Positions 36,491-44,381 of a stretch of 64,000 nucleotides of DNA are shown here, piece after piece. Each line of letters opens with the position of its first letter. Positions within the stretch are counted from its first letter, which is position 1. The stretch lies in contig CALMQS010000047.1 of the NCBI GenBank assembly GCA_937871285.1, positions 91,963 to 155,962 on the forward strand, read 5' to 3'. Origin of the DNA: an uncultured Sphingobacteriales bacterium. GTDB taxonomy: Bacteria > Bacteroidota > Bacteroidia > Chitinophagales > Chitinophagaceae. Under the pieces are notes generated by a model. The model ran no database searches. It was not told where the DNA came from and worked only from the letters and a program-made list of their open reading frames with translations. The translations under genes and the position numbers were made by a program.

Positions 36491-39133
36491 ATGATATACG
36501 CAAGTGCAAAAACTTTTTTTTCTGTCCTTAGAAAAAACGAATGGTATGCTGTAACACTAACAATACTTCTTCTGGTCTTTCTTTTTAGCTGCAGTCAAAA
36601 TAAGGAACAGGCGCAGAACGATAATTCAACCCGGGAGCCTGCTTTGGATAAGTCCAAAGAGGTACCATCCGGTGAGCTCCGTACACTTCCGGGTTTTAAT
36701 GCAGAATTATTATATGAAGTTCCCCGGAAGTCGCAGGGGACCTGGGTTAGCCTGGCCATAGATGAGCAGGGCAGTATGGTTGCCTCTGATGAATACCACC
36801 AGGGAATGTACCGGATTGATGTACAGACAAATGATGATGGGAAACCCAAAGTGCAGGTTACCAAAATGGTGCTGCCTGCTACAGGCGCGCAGGGACTGAC
36901 CTGGTTTAAAAAAAATTTATACGCTAATGTATATGGAAGTGGATTGTTTCGTATGTCGGCCAGCCAAAAAGATGGCATCTTAGATGAAATGAAATTTCTG
37001 GGAGGGCCTCAGGTTTCCAGCGACCACGGCAATCATGCTTTGGTGCCAATACCTGATGGAAGCGGTCTTTATGTAGTCAATGGGAATCATACGCCGCTGC
37101 CGGAAAAATATACCAGTCGTGTGCTCAACTGGAGAGAAGACATTTTGCTTACCCGTCAATGGGATGCCAGAGGTCATGCCAGGGGCATTTTAGCTCCCGG
37201 TGGATATATTGCCCGAATAGACGGCGATGCACGTAACTGGGATATCCTGAGCGTAGGATATCGTAACCAGTACGATGTAGCTATTCATCCTAATGGAGAG
37301 CTATTTACTTTTGACTCGGATATGGAATGGGATATAGGAATGCCCTGGTACCGTCCTACCAGAATCTTGCATGTGGTGAGTGGCAGTGATTACGGCTGGC
37401 GCAGCGGAAGCGGAAAATGGAAGGATTTCTATGAAGACAGCCATCCTCCGGTACTGGATGTAGGACCAGCCTCCCCCACCGGGGTATTGTTTGGAACGGG
37501 GGCCCGGTTCCCGGAAAAATATCAGAAAGCATTGTTTGCTTTAGACTGGACCTACGGCACTATTTATGCTTTTCATCTGAAACCGAAAGGAGCAAGTTAT
37601 ACTGCTACCGCAGAAGAATTTTTATCGGGTCACCCTTTAGCTGTTGCTGATGCCGTGATCGGAAAAGATGGAGCGATGTATTTCATCACAGGCGGGTGGA
37701 GTAACGACACTAAATTATACCGTGTAACCTATACCGGTGAAGCGTCTACGGACCCGGTACAATACCGGGAAGATACGGAAGGACTTGCGTCCCGGAAAAT
37801 CAGGCATCGCCTGGAAGCTTTTCACGGACGCCGTGATGCCGGGGCGGTTGCTGCAGCCTGGCCATATCTTGCAGATGAAGACCAGTTTATCAGGAGTGCC
37901 GCACGTGTAGCCATTGAATTTCAACCCATATCGGGCTGGATAGCACGTGCAAAAGCAGAAACACGTCCCCAGGCTGTTATTACCAGCACAGTTGCACTGG
38001 CACGCGCAGGAGATTCAACCTACCTGAATGATGCTTTAACCCTCCTGGAAAAATTAGACTTCGTTACCCTGGATAATTTGAAAAAGCTGGGCTATCTGCG
38101 TGCATTATCACTTAGTTTTATGCGACTGGGAAAACCGGACCAGGCAGCAGGTCAGAAGATCGCTGACCGGTTGATGAAGTTTTTACCCGATAAAGATGAA
38201 CGGGTGAATGTAGAATTAGTACGGTCATTAATCTATCTGAAAGAGGCCCGTGTAATTTCAATAGCGCTGGATTTGATACGCAGCAGCAAAACCCCGCCTG
38301 CTCCCGATTGGGGAACGGTCATTAAGCGGAATAACAGCTATGGCGGTACTATTCAACGTATGCTGGATGATCCGCCACCGGTGAATAAACTGGAATACCT
38401 GTTTATGCTGAGAGATTTGGGAGAAGGGTGGACGATTGATCAGCGAAAAAACTATTTCAGCATGATCAATGAAGCAGCGGGTGCCATGGGTGGTGAAAGC
38501 TATTGGGGATTCCTGGAACGCATGCGGAATGAAGCATTGCTTGGCGTTCCGGATGAACACCGTGTTGCGCTCGGTGAGCTTATTTCAAAGCCTATTGCAA
38601 AAGCGCCTCCCTTTGAAATAAAACCGGTGAAAGGCCCCGGGAAAAACTGGACAGTGGACAATGCCTTGCAGGCGGTGAATAAACCTTCCGGAGCAAAAAG
38701 TTTCGAGCAGGGACGTAATGCCTTCTTTGCCACAGGTTGTGCGTCATGCCATCGTTTCGATGGCATGGGAGGTAACATCGGACCTGACCTGGGCGCTGTA
38801 GGGAATCGTTTTTCGGTTCAAAAAATACTGGAAGATATCATTCATCCCAGTGAAACCATTTCTGATCTGTATGGAAGTTCGCGCGTTACGCTTAACAGTG
38901 GTCGTAGCCTGGAAGGACTGGTGGTAAAAGATGAAGCTTTTATCAGGGTATACAGCAGGGAGCCTAACCGGGCGCCGGATATTGTTTCCTCTTCTGAGGT
39001 AGCATCTATCGAACCGGTACCTGTTTCGCAAATGCCACCCGGACTAATCAATTCACTCAATGCAGATGAGTTGAGCAGTCTGATCGCTTACCTGCGATCC
39101 GGTGGCGACCCCAAACATGAGGCTTTCAGGTAA
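36491..39133 (+). CDS. Large lipoprotein with propeller, HEAT-like region and PVC-type cytochrome c
   Basis: 880 residues. Lipobox FSCS (Cys34). N-terminal beta-propeller of the membrane-bound-dehydrogenase type (about 60-430; LPGFNAELLYEVPRKSQGTW, SVGYRNQYDVAIHPNGELF, YGWRSGSGKWKDFY), a helical HEAT-like region (about 440-700), and a C-terminal cytochrome c of the Planctomycete-heme type with CASCH at 750-754, GNIGPDLGAVGNRFS and LSSLIAYLRSGGDP. It probably oxidises a sugar or accepts electrons from the oxidoreductases upstream. Lies 74 nt after the DUF1080 gene, probably the end of the locus. Confidence 0.84.
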   Translation: MIYASAKTFFSVLRKNEWYAVTLTILLLVFLFSCSQNKEQAQNDNSTREPALDKSKEVPSGELRTLPGFNAELLYEVPRKSQGTWVSLAIDEQGSMVASDEYHQGMYRIDVQTNDDGKPKVQVTKMVLPATGAQGLTWFKKNLYANVYGSGLFRMSASQKDGILDEMKFLGGPQVSSDHGNHALVPIPDGSGLYVVNGNHTPLPEKYTSRVLNWREDILLTRQWDARGHARGILAPGGYIARIDGDARNWDILSVGYRNQYDVAIHPNGELFTFDSDMEWDIGMPWYRPTRILHVVSGSDYGWRSGSGKWKDFYEDSHPPVLDVGPASPTGVLFGTGARFPEKYQKALFALDWTYGTIYAFHLKPKGASYTATAEEFLSGHPLAVADAVIGKDGAMYFITGGWSNDTKLYRVTYTGEASTDPVQYREDTEGLASRKIRHRLEAFHGRRDAGAVAAAWPYLADEDQFIRSAARVAIEFQPISGWIARAKAETRPQAVITSTVALARAGDSTYLNDALTLLEKLDFVTLDNLKKLGYLRALSLSFMRLGKPDQAAGQKIADRLMKFLPDKDERVNVELVRSLIYLKEARVISIALDLIRSSKTPPAPDWGTVIKRNNSYGGTIQRMLDDPPPVNKLEYLFMLRDLGEGWTIDQRKNYFSMINEAAGAMGGESYWGFLERMRNEALLGVPDEHRVALGELISKPIAKAPPFEIKPVKGPGKNWTVDNALQAVNKPSGAKSFEQGRNAFFATGCASCHRFDGMGGNIGPDLGAVGNRFSVQKILEDIIHPSETISDLYGSSRVTLNSGRSLEGLVVKDEAFIRVYSREPNRAPDIVSSSEVASIEPVPVSQMPPGLINSLNADELSSLIAYLRSGGDPKHEAFR

Positions 39134-39214
39134 ACAGGAAAATTAAGGATTATGGGGTAACCGGCACCATCAAATAGATACCAATATCTCAAAAGCATGG
39201 AGTGACAGCGATGT

Positions 39215-39598
39215 TTACGTTTTGTTTTTTGCTTTTCTCTTTACATATATATAATTAATAAGCAGTACGGCTATCAGTATAGCCAGTCCAAAAAACTCCC
39301 TGGTATCTTCTATCCAGGGTGTTTCAGCCTTCATGCTGGCCGCAATATTTTCTGCATGATGTTTAGTGAGCCAGTCCCATACACCATTTCTTTCAAAAAA
39401 AAGATAGATGGCATATACTGCATATGCAGCCATTCCCAGCAGGGAGGCCAGGGGGTAATGCCTGCGCCGGAATGCAAGCCAGCACAGTGCTGCACCGTAC
39501 AGGTATATGGGTATCCATAGCCAGGGATCAGGATCATTGTATTGCAGTGCCGCGGAAATAAGGAATAAGATGCAGAAGGTGATATTGAATATTTTCAT
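39215..39598 (-). CDS. TMEM220-like small membrane protein
   Basis: 127 residues with about four membrane segments. The N-terminal ISAALQYNDPDPWLWIPIYL is the signature of the TMEM220 family (transmembrane family 220). Function unknown. Last part FGLAILIAVLLINYIYVKRK is a C-terminal helix with positive tail. Stands alone, convergent with the cytochrome gene. Confidence 0.85.
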   Translation of the reverse strand: MKIFNITFCILFLISAALQYNDPDPWLWIPIYLYGAALCWLAFRRRHYPLASLLGMAAYAVYAIYLFFERNGVWDWLTKHHAENIAASMKAETPWIEDTREFFGLAILIAVLLINYIYVKRKAKNKT

Positions 39599-39824
39599 AA
39601 ATACAATATTATAAAAACCAAATCACAAATCGGAAAATCCGAAGGGAATACAAAGCATCAAAAACCAAATCACAAATAAAATTCAAATGCCAAATTGGAA
39701 GCCGGAAATCCGAGGGTAATTGCAAGAATAGACCACAAATTAAATCCGAAGCCGAATTTAGGGGAAGGCTGTCCGCTATGAGCAGTACAAAAGAAGGAGC
39801 ATTCATCTTAGTAGCTGATAGCTC
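39599..39824. repeat. Gene-free gap with dispersed AT-rich repeat
   Basis: The complement of 39633-39658 reads TGCTTTGTATTCCCTTCGGATTTT, nearly the same as a stretch inside the 138-bp tandem repeat at 55390. Words such as aaccaaatcacaaat and ccgaag recur within the gap. No gene is supported. Confidence 0.5.
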
Positions 39825-40256
39825 CTATCTCAGCCTCTTTTCCATTACATAATGCGCAACCGTAACTTCATAAAATTCATTGCCTGAAATAGTATAGCCG
39901 AATTTCTGGTAAAACCCTACAGCCGACTTGCGGGCATGCATTACCAGGGTTTGGTAACCTTTATCCCTGGCTACATTTTCCGCGAAATTCATGAGCGTAG
40001 CGCCGATGCCCTTTTTTTGGAGATTGCTGCTTACGGCCATCTGGCGCAGCCTGCAGGTACCGGCGCCGGTACGGGTAAGCAAACAGCAGCCAATGAGCTT
40101 ATCGTCTTCAAAAGCGCCGATCAGCACATCATCTTTTTCGCGACTGAGTTCTTCAGGATCAAAATAAAGCCCCAGCGGCTTGCGCAATATTTCATCACGC
40201 AGTTCAATCATCTGGTGGTATTCTTTTGAGTCGTGATCAATAATTTTTAACGGCAT
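39825..40256 (-). CDS. GNAT-family N-acetyltransferase
   Basis: 143 residues, one GNAT domain. Acetyl-CoA binding motif A is visible as LRQMAVSSNLQKKGIGATLM, followed by ALVMHARKSAVGFYQKFGY-like sequence (TLVMHARKSAVGFYQKFGY). The substrate is not predictable. Stands alone between the TMEM220 gene and the divergent acpP. Confidence 0.9.
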   Translation of the reverse strand: MPLKIIDHDSKEYHQMIELRDEILRKPLGLYFDPEELSREKDDVLIGAFEDDKLIGCCLLTRTGAGTCRLRQMAVSSNLQKKGIGATLMNFAENVARDKGYQTLVMHARKSAVGFYQKFGYTISGNEFYEVTVAHYVMEKRLR

Positions 40257-40290
40257 ACTGCTGATTTACAGGTGTATTATTTAAAAATAC

Positions 40291-40313
40291 AAAAAAAGCG
40301 GTAGAAATACCGC
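40291..40313 (-). terminator. Terminator-like hairpin oriented on the minus strand
   Basis: Stem GCGGTA-gaaa-TACCGC (40298-40313), preceded by seven A residues, so on the minus strand it reads as hairpin plus TTTTTTT. No minus-strand gene lies to its right. It could stop antisense transcription coming from the acpP promoter side. Confidence 0.5.
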
Positions 40314-40421
40314 CCCGCATTTTGCCCGGAAAAGCGGCTGGTATCAAGCTTGCTATGGAAATTAAGCGCTCCTGCCGGAGCGGGTAAATAATTATCTTTT
40401 ACACACAAACTCAAATAGATA

Positions 40422-40450
40422 TTGTTTTTACCTCAAAAACTATATTTTTG
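40422..40450 (+). promoter_or_regulatory. Promoter of acpP (Bacteroidota type)
   Basis: TTG at 40422-40424, 18-nt spacer, then TATTTTTG at 40443-40450, matching the -33 TTG and -7 TAnnTTTG consensus of this phylum. It ends 28 nt before the acpP ATG. Confidence 0.75.
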
Positions 40451-40478
40451 CACCCAGTATTAACCAAATTTTACAACC

Positions 40479-40715
40479 ATGTCTGACATTGCAACAAGAG
40501 TTAAGAAGATTATTGTTGACAAACTCGGTGTTGATGAAGCTGAGGTAACCCCTGAAGCATCTTTCACCAATGATCTGGGTGCTGATTCATTAGACACCGT
40601 AGAACTGATCATGGAATTCGAAAAAGAATTCAATATTTCTATTCCCGATGAGCAGGCTGAAACTATTACTACGGTAGGTCAGTCCATTGCTTATCTCGAA
40701 GAGCACGCAAAGTAA
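40479..40715 (+). CDS. acpP: Acyl carrier protein AcpP
   Basis: 78 residues, acidic. Carries fatty acyl chains on a phosphopantetheine arm attached to Ser37 in [17 protein letters not shown], the universal ACP motif. First gene of acpP-fabF-rnc, a conserved order in many bacteria. Strong promoter upstream. Confidence 0.98.
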   Translation: MSDIATRVKKIIVDKLGVDEAEVTPEASFTNDLGADSLDTVELIMEFEKEFNISIPDEQAETITTVGQSIAYLEEHAK

Positions 40716-40754
40716 TTTTCTCCCCATTTCCACTGATCGCAGGCAAACTTGCTT

Positions 40755-42008
40755 ATGGATTTAAAAAGAGTTGTTGTAACCGGCATTGGCGCCTTAACCC
40801 CTTTGGGAAATTCTGTGCCCGACTACTGGCATGGACTTATCAATGGCGTTTCGGGGGCCAATCCTATTACCTTATTTGATGCCTCAAAATTCAAAACAAG
40901 GTTTGCCTGCGAATTAAAGAACTTTGAACCCACCGATTTCTTAGACAAAAAAGAGGCCCGTAAAATAGACCGTTTCACGCAAACCGCACTGGTATGCAGC
41001 GATGAGGCGGTGAAAAGCGCGGGCATCAGTAAGAACACTGTTAATCCGGACAGGGTAGGGGTTATTTTTTCAAGTGGTATCGGCGGTTTAATTACTTTCC
41101 AGCAGGAAGTAACCGAGTTTGCAAAAGGCGATGGTACGCCGCGGTTTAATCCATTCTTCATTCCCAAAATGATCCTGGATATTGCCGCAGGGCAAATATC
41201 TATGCGACATGGCTTCCGCGGCCCTAATTATGCCGTGGTATCGGCATGCGCTTCTTCCACACATGCCATTATGGATGCTTTTAACCTTATTCGTTTGGGT
41301 AAGGCCGACATCATACTGGCAGGCGGAAGCGAAAGTGTGATCAAAGAAGCCGGGGTAGGTGGGTTTAATGCCATGAAAGCCCTCAGTGAAAGGAACAACG
41401 AACCGCAAACCGCATCCCGGCCTTTTGATAAAGACCGCGACGGTTTTGTAATTGGCGAAGGTGCAGGTATGCTGGTAATGGAAAGTCTGGAGCATGCTAT
41501 AGCCCGTGGCGCCAATATTGTTTGTGAAATTGCAGGCGCAGGAGCAACTGCCGATGCCCACCACATTACCGCTCCGCATCCGGAAGGACTGGGGGCAAAA
41601 AATGTGATGTTCGCTACCCTTGATGACGCCGGTATGAAGCCGGAAGACATTGATTATATTAATGTTCATGGCACATCAACGCCATTAGGCGATATTTCCG
41701 AGGTAAAGGCCATCCAGGCTGTTTTTGGTGAACACGCTTATAACCTCAATATCAGCTCCACCAAATCCATGACAGGTCATTTGTTAGGCGCTGCAGGCGT
41801 TATTGAAGCTATTGCCTGTGTGCTGGCCGTAAAAAATGACATTGTTCCTCCCACCATTAATCATTTTACAGATGATGAAGGGCTTGATCCAAAACTTAAT
41901 TTTACATTCTGGAAAGCCCAGAAACGCACAGTTCGTGCAGCGCTGAGCAATACTTTTGGCTTTGGCGGGCATAATGCTTCCGTTATAATTAAGAAATATT
42001 CTGCCTGA
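40755..42008 (+). CDS. fabF: 3-oxoacyl-ACP synthase II FabF
   Basis: 417 residues from ATG 40755; an in-frame TTG six bases upstream is unlikely. Condensing enzyme of fatty-acid elongation. N-terminal RVVVTGIGALTPLGNSV. Catalytic triad Cys165 (VVSACASSTHA), His305 (NVHGTSTPLGD) and His342 (STKSMTGHLLGAAG). C-terminal SNTFGFGGHNASVIIKK. Follows acpP by 39 nt and precedes rnc. Confidence 0.98.
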   Translation: MDLKRVVVTGIGALTPLGNSVPDYWHGLINGVSGANPITLFDASKFKTRFACELKNFEPTDFLDKKEARKIDRFTQTALVCSDEAVKSAGISKNTVNPDRVGVIFSSGIGGLITFQQEVTEFAKGDGTPRFNPFFIPKMILDIAAGQISMRHGFRGPNYAVVSACASSTHAIMDAFNLIRLGKADIILAGGSESVIKEAGVGGFNAMKALSERNNEPQTASRPFDKDRDGFVIGEGAGMLVMESLEHAIARGANIVCEIAGAGATADAHHITAPHPEGLGAKNVMFATLDDAGMKPEDIDYINVHGTSTPLGDISEVKAIQAVFGEHAYNLNISSTKSMTGHLLGAAGVIEAIACVLAVKNDIVPPTINHFTDDEGLDPKLNFTFWKAQKRTVRAALSNTFGFGGHNASVIIKKYSA

Positions 42009-42057
42009 TTTTGGCGTTTAACCCGGTGAAGGCGGCTAACTTCTTAAAGAGTTGCTT

Positions 42058-42065
42058 TACATTTG
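42058..42065 (+). promoter_or_regulatory. Possible -7 box upstream of rnc
   Basis: TACATTTG matches TAnnTTTG. If used, transcription would begin near 42072, after the TTG codon at 42063, which argues that rnc starts further in. No good -33 TTG is seen. Confidence 0.35.
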
Positions 42066-42101
42066 TGGTACATTACTCCTAAATTCATTCACTTGGCATT
42101 A

Positions 42102-42827
42102 GTGCGGTATTTTATTCAGTATCTTGGAATTGACAAAACCAACCGGTCCTTTTATAAACAACTATGCAACGTTCTCGGTTTTGCCCCTGGCACCCTTTCT
42201 CTCTATAAAACAGCCTTAAGCCACCGTTCTGTAAAGGAAAGCGCAGACGAAAACAATGAACGCCTCGAATATCTGGGCGATGCCATCCTCAGCGGTATCG
42301 TGGCAGATTATCTTTTTAGAAGATACCCCTACAAAGGAGAAGGCTTTTTAACGGAAATGCGCAGCAAAATGGTAAACCGCCAAACCCTTAATGAAATTGC
42401 CGTGAAAATGGGGCTAAAAAAAATTACTATTTATAATAAAAGCGACGGATCATTAAAGGTGAGCCAGATCTTTGGCAACACCTTAGAGGCGCTGGTTGGC
42501 GCTATTTATACCGATAAAGGATTTAATCAAACCAAGCAATGGGTGTTAAAACGCATCATTATTCCCCATATGTTTATAGAAGACCTGGAAACATTAGAGA
42601 TCAATCATAAAAATAAGCTCTACGGCTGGGCCAATAAAAATGGAAAGAACCTGGAGTTTGAAACCTTAGAAGAACGGTTTGAAAACGGAAGACGTTTATT
42701 TACGGTAGGAGCAGTGGTGGATGGGGAATTACTGGCGGAAGGGAAAGCCTATAATAAAAAAGATGCCAGCCAGATCGCTTCCCAGATTGCCGTAGATAAA
42801 TTAGGACTGGGTAAAATAGAGGATTGA
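42102..42827 (+). CDS. rnc: Ribonuclease III
   Basis: About 241 residues if started at GTG 42102; the frame is open from TTG 42063, and TTG 42093 is another option, as there is no in-frame ATG near the expected start. Catalytic domain signature NNERLEYLGDAILSGIVADY and the second acidic motif NTLEALVGAIYTDKGF, then a C-terminal double-stranded RNA binding domain (about 165-241; NKLYGWANKNGKNLEFETLE). Processes rRNA and other duplex RNA. Third gene of acpP-fabF-rnc. Confidence 0.93.
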   Translation: MRYFIQYLGIDKTNRSFYKQLCNVLGFAPGTLSLYKTALSHRSVKESADENNERLEYLGDAILSGIVADYLFRRYPYKGEGFLTEMRSKMVNRQTLNEIAVKMGLKKITIYNKSDGSLKVSQIFGNTLEALVGAIYTDKGFNQTKQWVLKRIIIPHMFIEDLETLEINHKNKLYGWANKNGKNLEFETLEERFENGRRLFTVGAVVDGELLAEGKAYNKKDASQIASQIAVDKLGLGKIED

Positions 42828-43020
42828 ACCAAACCTGGAGGCCCCGCGCATTCGCAACACTTGCTATATTCCGCTAAGCAAATATTACCCCGAACCTTTT
42901 AGCTTTTTTCATTAACCAGGATAAATGGTGTTCACCTTGCTGCCATCAGCTTGATATATAATCAGAATGATAACATCGCCGTAAAAGAAGTATGGGCGGG
43001 CAATGTGGAACGTCTTTTTT

Positions 43021-43057
43021 ATAAGGGGATTTATGTTCTTTTTATAAGGGGATTTAT
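43021..43057. repeat. Two direct repeats upstream of the ECF gene
   Basis: ATAAGGGGATTTAT occurs at 43021-43034 and again at 43044-43057, each preceded by a T run; period 23 bp. The second copy ends 39 nt before the sigma-factor start. The rest of the 42828-43096 gap shows no gene I can support. Confidence 0.6.
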
Positions 43058-43096
43058 CCAAAAATCGTATCTTCCCTTCAAAAGATATTATTCGTT

Positions 43097-43654
43097 TTGG
43101 AAACCCTTACCAACTGGTCATCCAGCAACCCTGAAGACTTATTAAAGCAAGTGTATGCAGACAATTATCCCTGGCTGGAAAATTATGTCCGGCAAAACTC
43201 CGGCAATGATTCAGACGCAAAAGATGTTTTTCAGGAAAGTATTGCTGCGGCATGGATGAGCCTGCAGCAAGGACGGTTTAAAGGAGATAAGGCACAGTTT
43301 AATGCTTACCTCCGCCAGATTTGCAGGTTTAAATGGATCAATCAAATAAGATCTGCCGCGAGAAGTAAAATAATTTACAACGATGCATTACTGGACCATG
43401 AAGTGGCAAATAACGGTCATGAGGTGCTAAAGGACCAGTTGCAGCAAAGCGGTTTGCTGCAGGAGTGCTTTATGCAGTTGGGCGCCAAGTGTAAGCAGGT
43501 GCTGCGGTTGTTTTATTACAAGCGGGAATCGCTCGGTGAAATTGCGGCGGGCATGGGTAATACGGAAGAAAGCATAAAGACCATTAAATACCGTTGCATG
43601 ATGCAGCTAAGAAAACTTTTTTTGGAGCAAAATAAAAAGCATGGAGGAGTATAG
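43097..43654 (+). CDS. ECF sigma factor of the TPR-CHAT cluster
   Basis: 185 residues from a TTG start giving METLTNWSSSNPEDLL; no better in-frame ATG exists upstream. Sigma region 2: YPWLENYVRQNSGNDSDAKD, VFQESIAAAWMSLQQGRF and FNAYLRQICRFKWINQIRS. Region 4 HTH: LGAKCKQVLRLFYYKRESLG and AAGMGNTEESIKTIKYRCM. It overlaps the next gene by 14 nt. It belongs to a different ECF type from the SusC-linked factor at 22449, and no SusC lies near it; instead it heads a cluster with a protease and type IX secretion genes. Confidence 0.9.
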   Translation: METLTNWSSSNPEDLLKQVYADNYPWLENYVRQNSGNDSDAKDVFQESIAAAWMSLQQGRFKGDKAQFNAYLRQICRFKWINQIRSAARSKIIYNDALLDHEVANNGHEVLKDQLQQSGLLQECFMQLGAKCKQVLRLFYYKRESLGEIAAGMGNTEESIKTIKYRCMMQLRKLFLEQNKKHGGV

Positions 43655-44378
43655 GGAGCATATAGATCAGCAACTGTTTGAACGGATAGAAGCATATCTG
43701 CTTGATACAATGAACGCTTCGGAAAGATTTCAGTTTGAAGCGGCTATGGTGGGAGATGAGCAGCTTAGGAATGAAGTTGACCTGCAGCGAAAGCTGGTTG
43801 CTGCCGTACAAACGGCAATTTTTGATGATAAAACAGTTCAGCATATACCGGCGGCAGAAAACACAGTTCCTATAAGGAAGATTTCATTAAAATGGTGGTA
43901 TGCCGCGGCTGCAGTGTTGCTGGTTGCTTCCGCCACATGGTATTATCAAAGCATATCCGTTACTCCCGGTAAACTATTTACCGGCTATTTTCATGCCGAC
44001 CCCGGGTTGCCGGTGGCGATGAGCAGCACAAGCGAGTATGGTTTTTATGATGGGATGGTGAGTTACAAAGAAGGCGATTACAACAAAGCGATCGAAATAT
44101 GGACCGGGTTAAAAGAAAAGGGATTGCTCACAGACACGCTGCAATATTATATAGGTGTTGCTAGTCTTAATAAAAATGATTTCGAAGGGGCCGTGCAGCA
44201 TCTCCTGCCTGTAGCGGAAAATAAAGCGGGTGAATGGCAGCAAAAAGCCGCCTGGTACCTGGCTTTAGCCTATGTAAAAACCAACAATATAACAGAGGCA
44301 ATGAAATGGTTGCAACAATTAGAGGACGACAGCCAGGCACAATTACTCATTAAAGCACTTCAAAAATTATCTTCCTGA
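43641..44378 (+). CDS. Membrane anti-sigma-like protein with periplasmic TPRs
   Basis: 245 residues. Residues 1-80 form a helical cytoplasmic part (IEAYLLDTMNASERFQFEAA) resembling the sigma-binding domain of anti-sigma factors, without the zinc HxxxCxxC motif. One membrane helix at about 85-102 (WWYAAAAVLLVASATWYY). The periplasmic part has TPR-like units (GDYNKAIEIWTGLKEKGL, NDFEGAVQHLLPVAENKA, NNITEAMKWLQQLEDD). It overlaps the ECF gene and ends 3 nt before the CHAT gene, so it is tightly co-expressed. Anti-sigma role is inferred from position and topology. Confidence 0.75.
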   Translation: MEEYREHIDQQLFERIEAYLLDTMNASERFQFEAAMVGDEQLRNEVDLQRKLVAAVQTAIFDDKTVQHIPAAENTVPIRKISLKWWYAAAAVLLVASATWYYQSISVTPGKLFTGYFHADPGLPVAMSSTSEYGFYDGMVSYKEGDYNKAIEIWTGLKEKGLLTDTLQYYIGVASLNKNDFEGAVQHLLPVAENKAGEWQQKAAWYLALAYVKTNNITEAMKWLQQLEDDSQAQLLIKALQKLSS

Positions 44379-44381
44379 ACA

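Noticed and set aside
42951..43145. 64-residue open frame upstream of the ECF gene
   Set aside because: It spans the direct repeats and enters the sigma gene in another frame, with no recognisable protein character.
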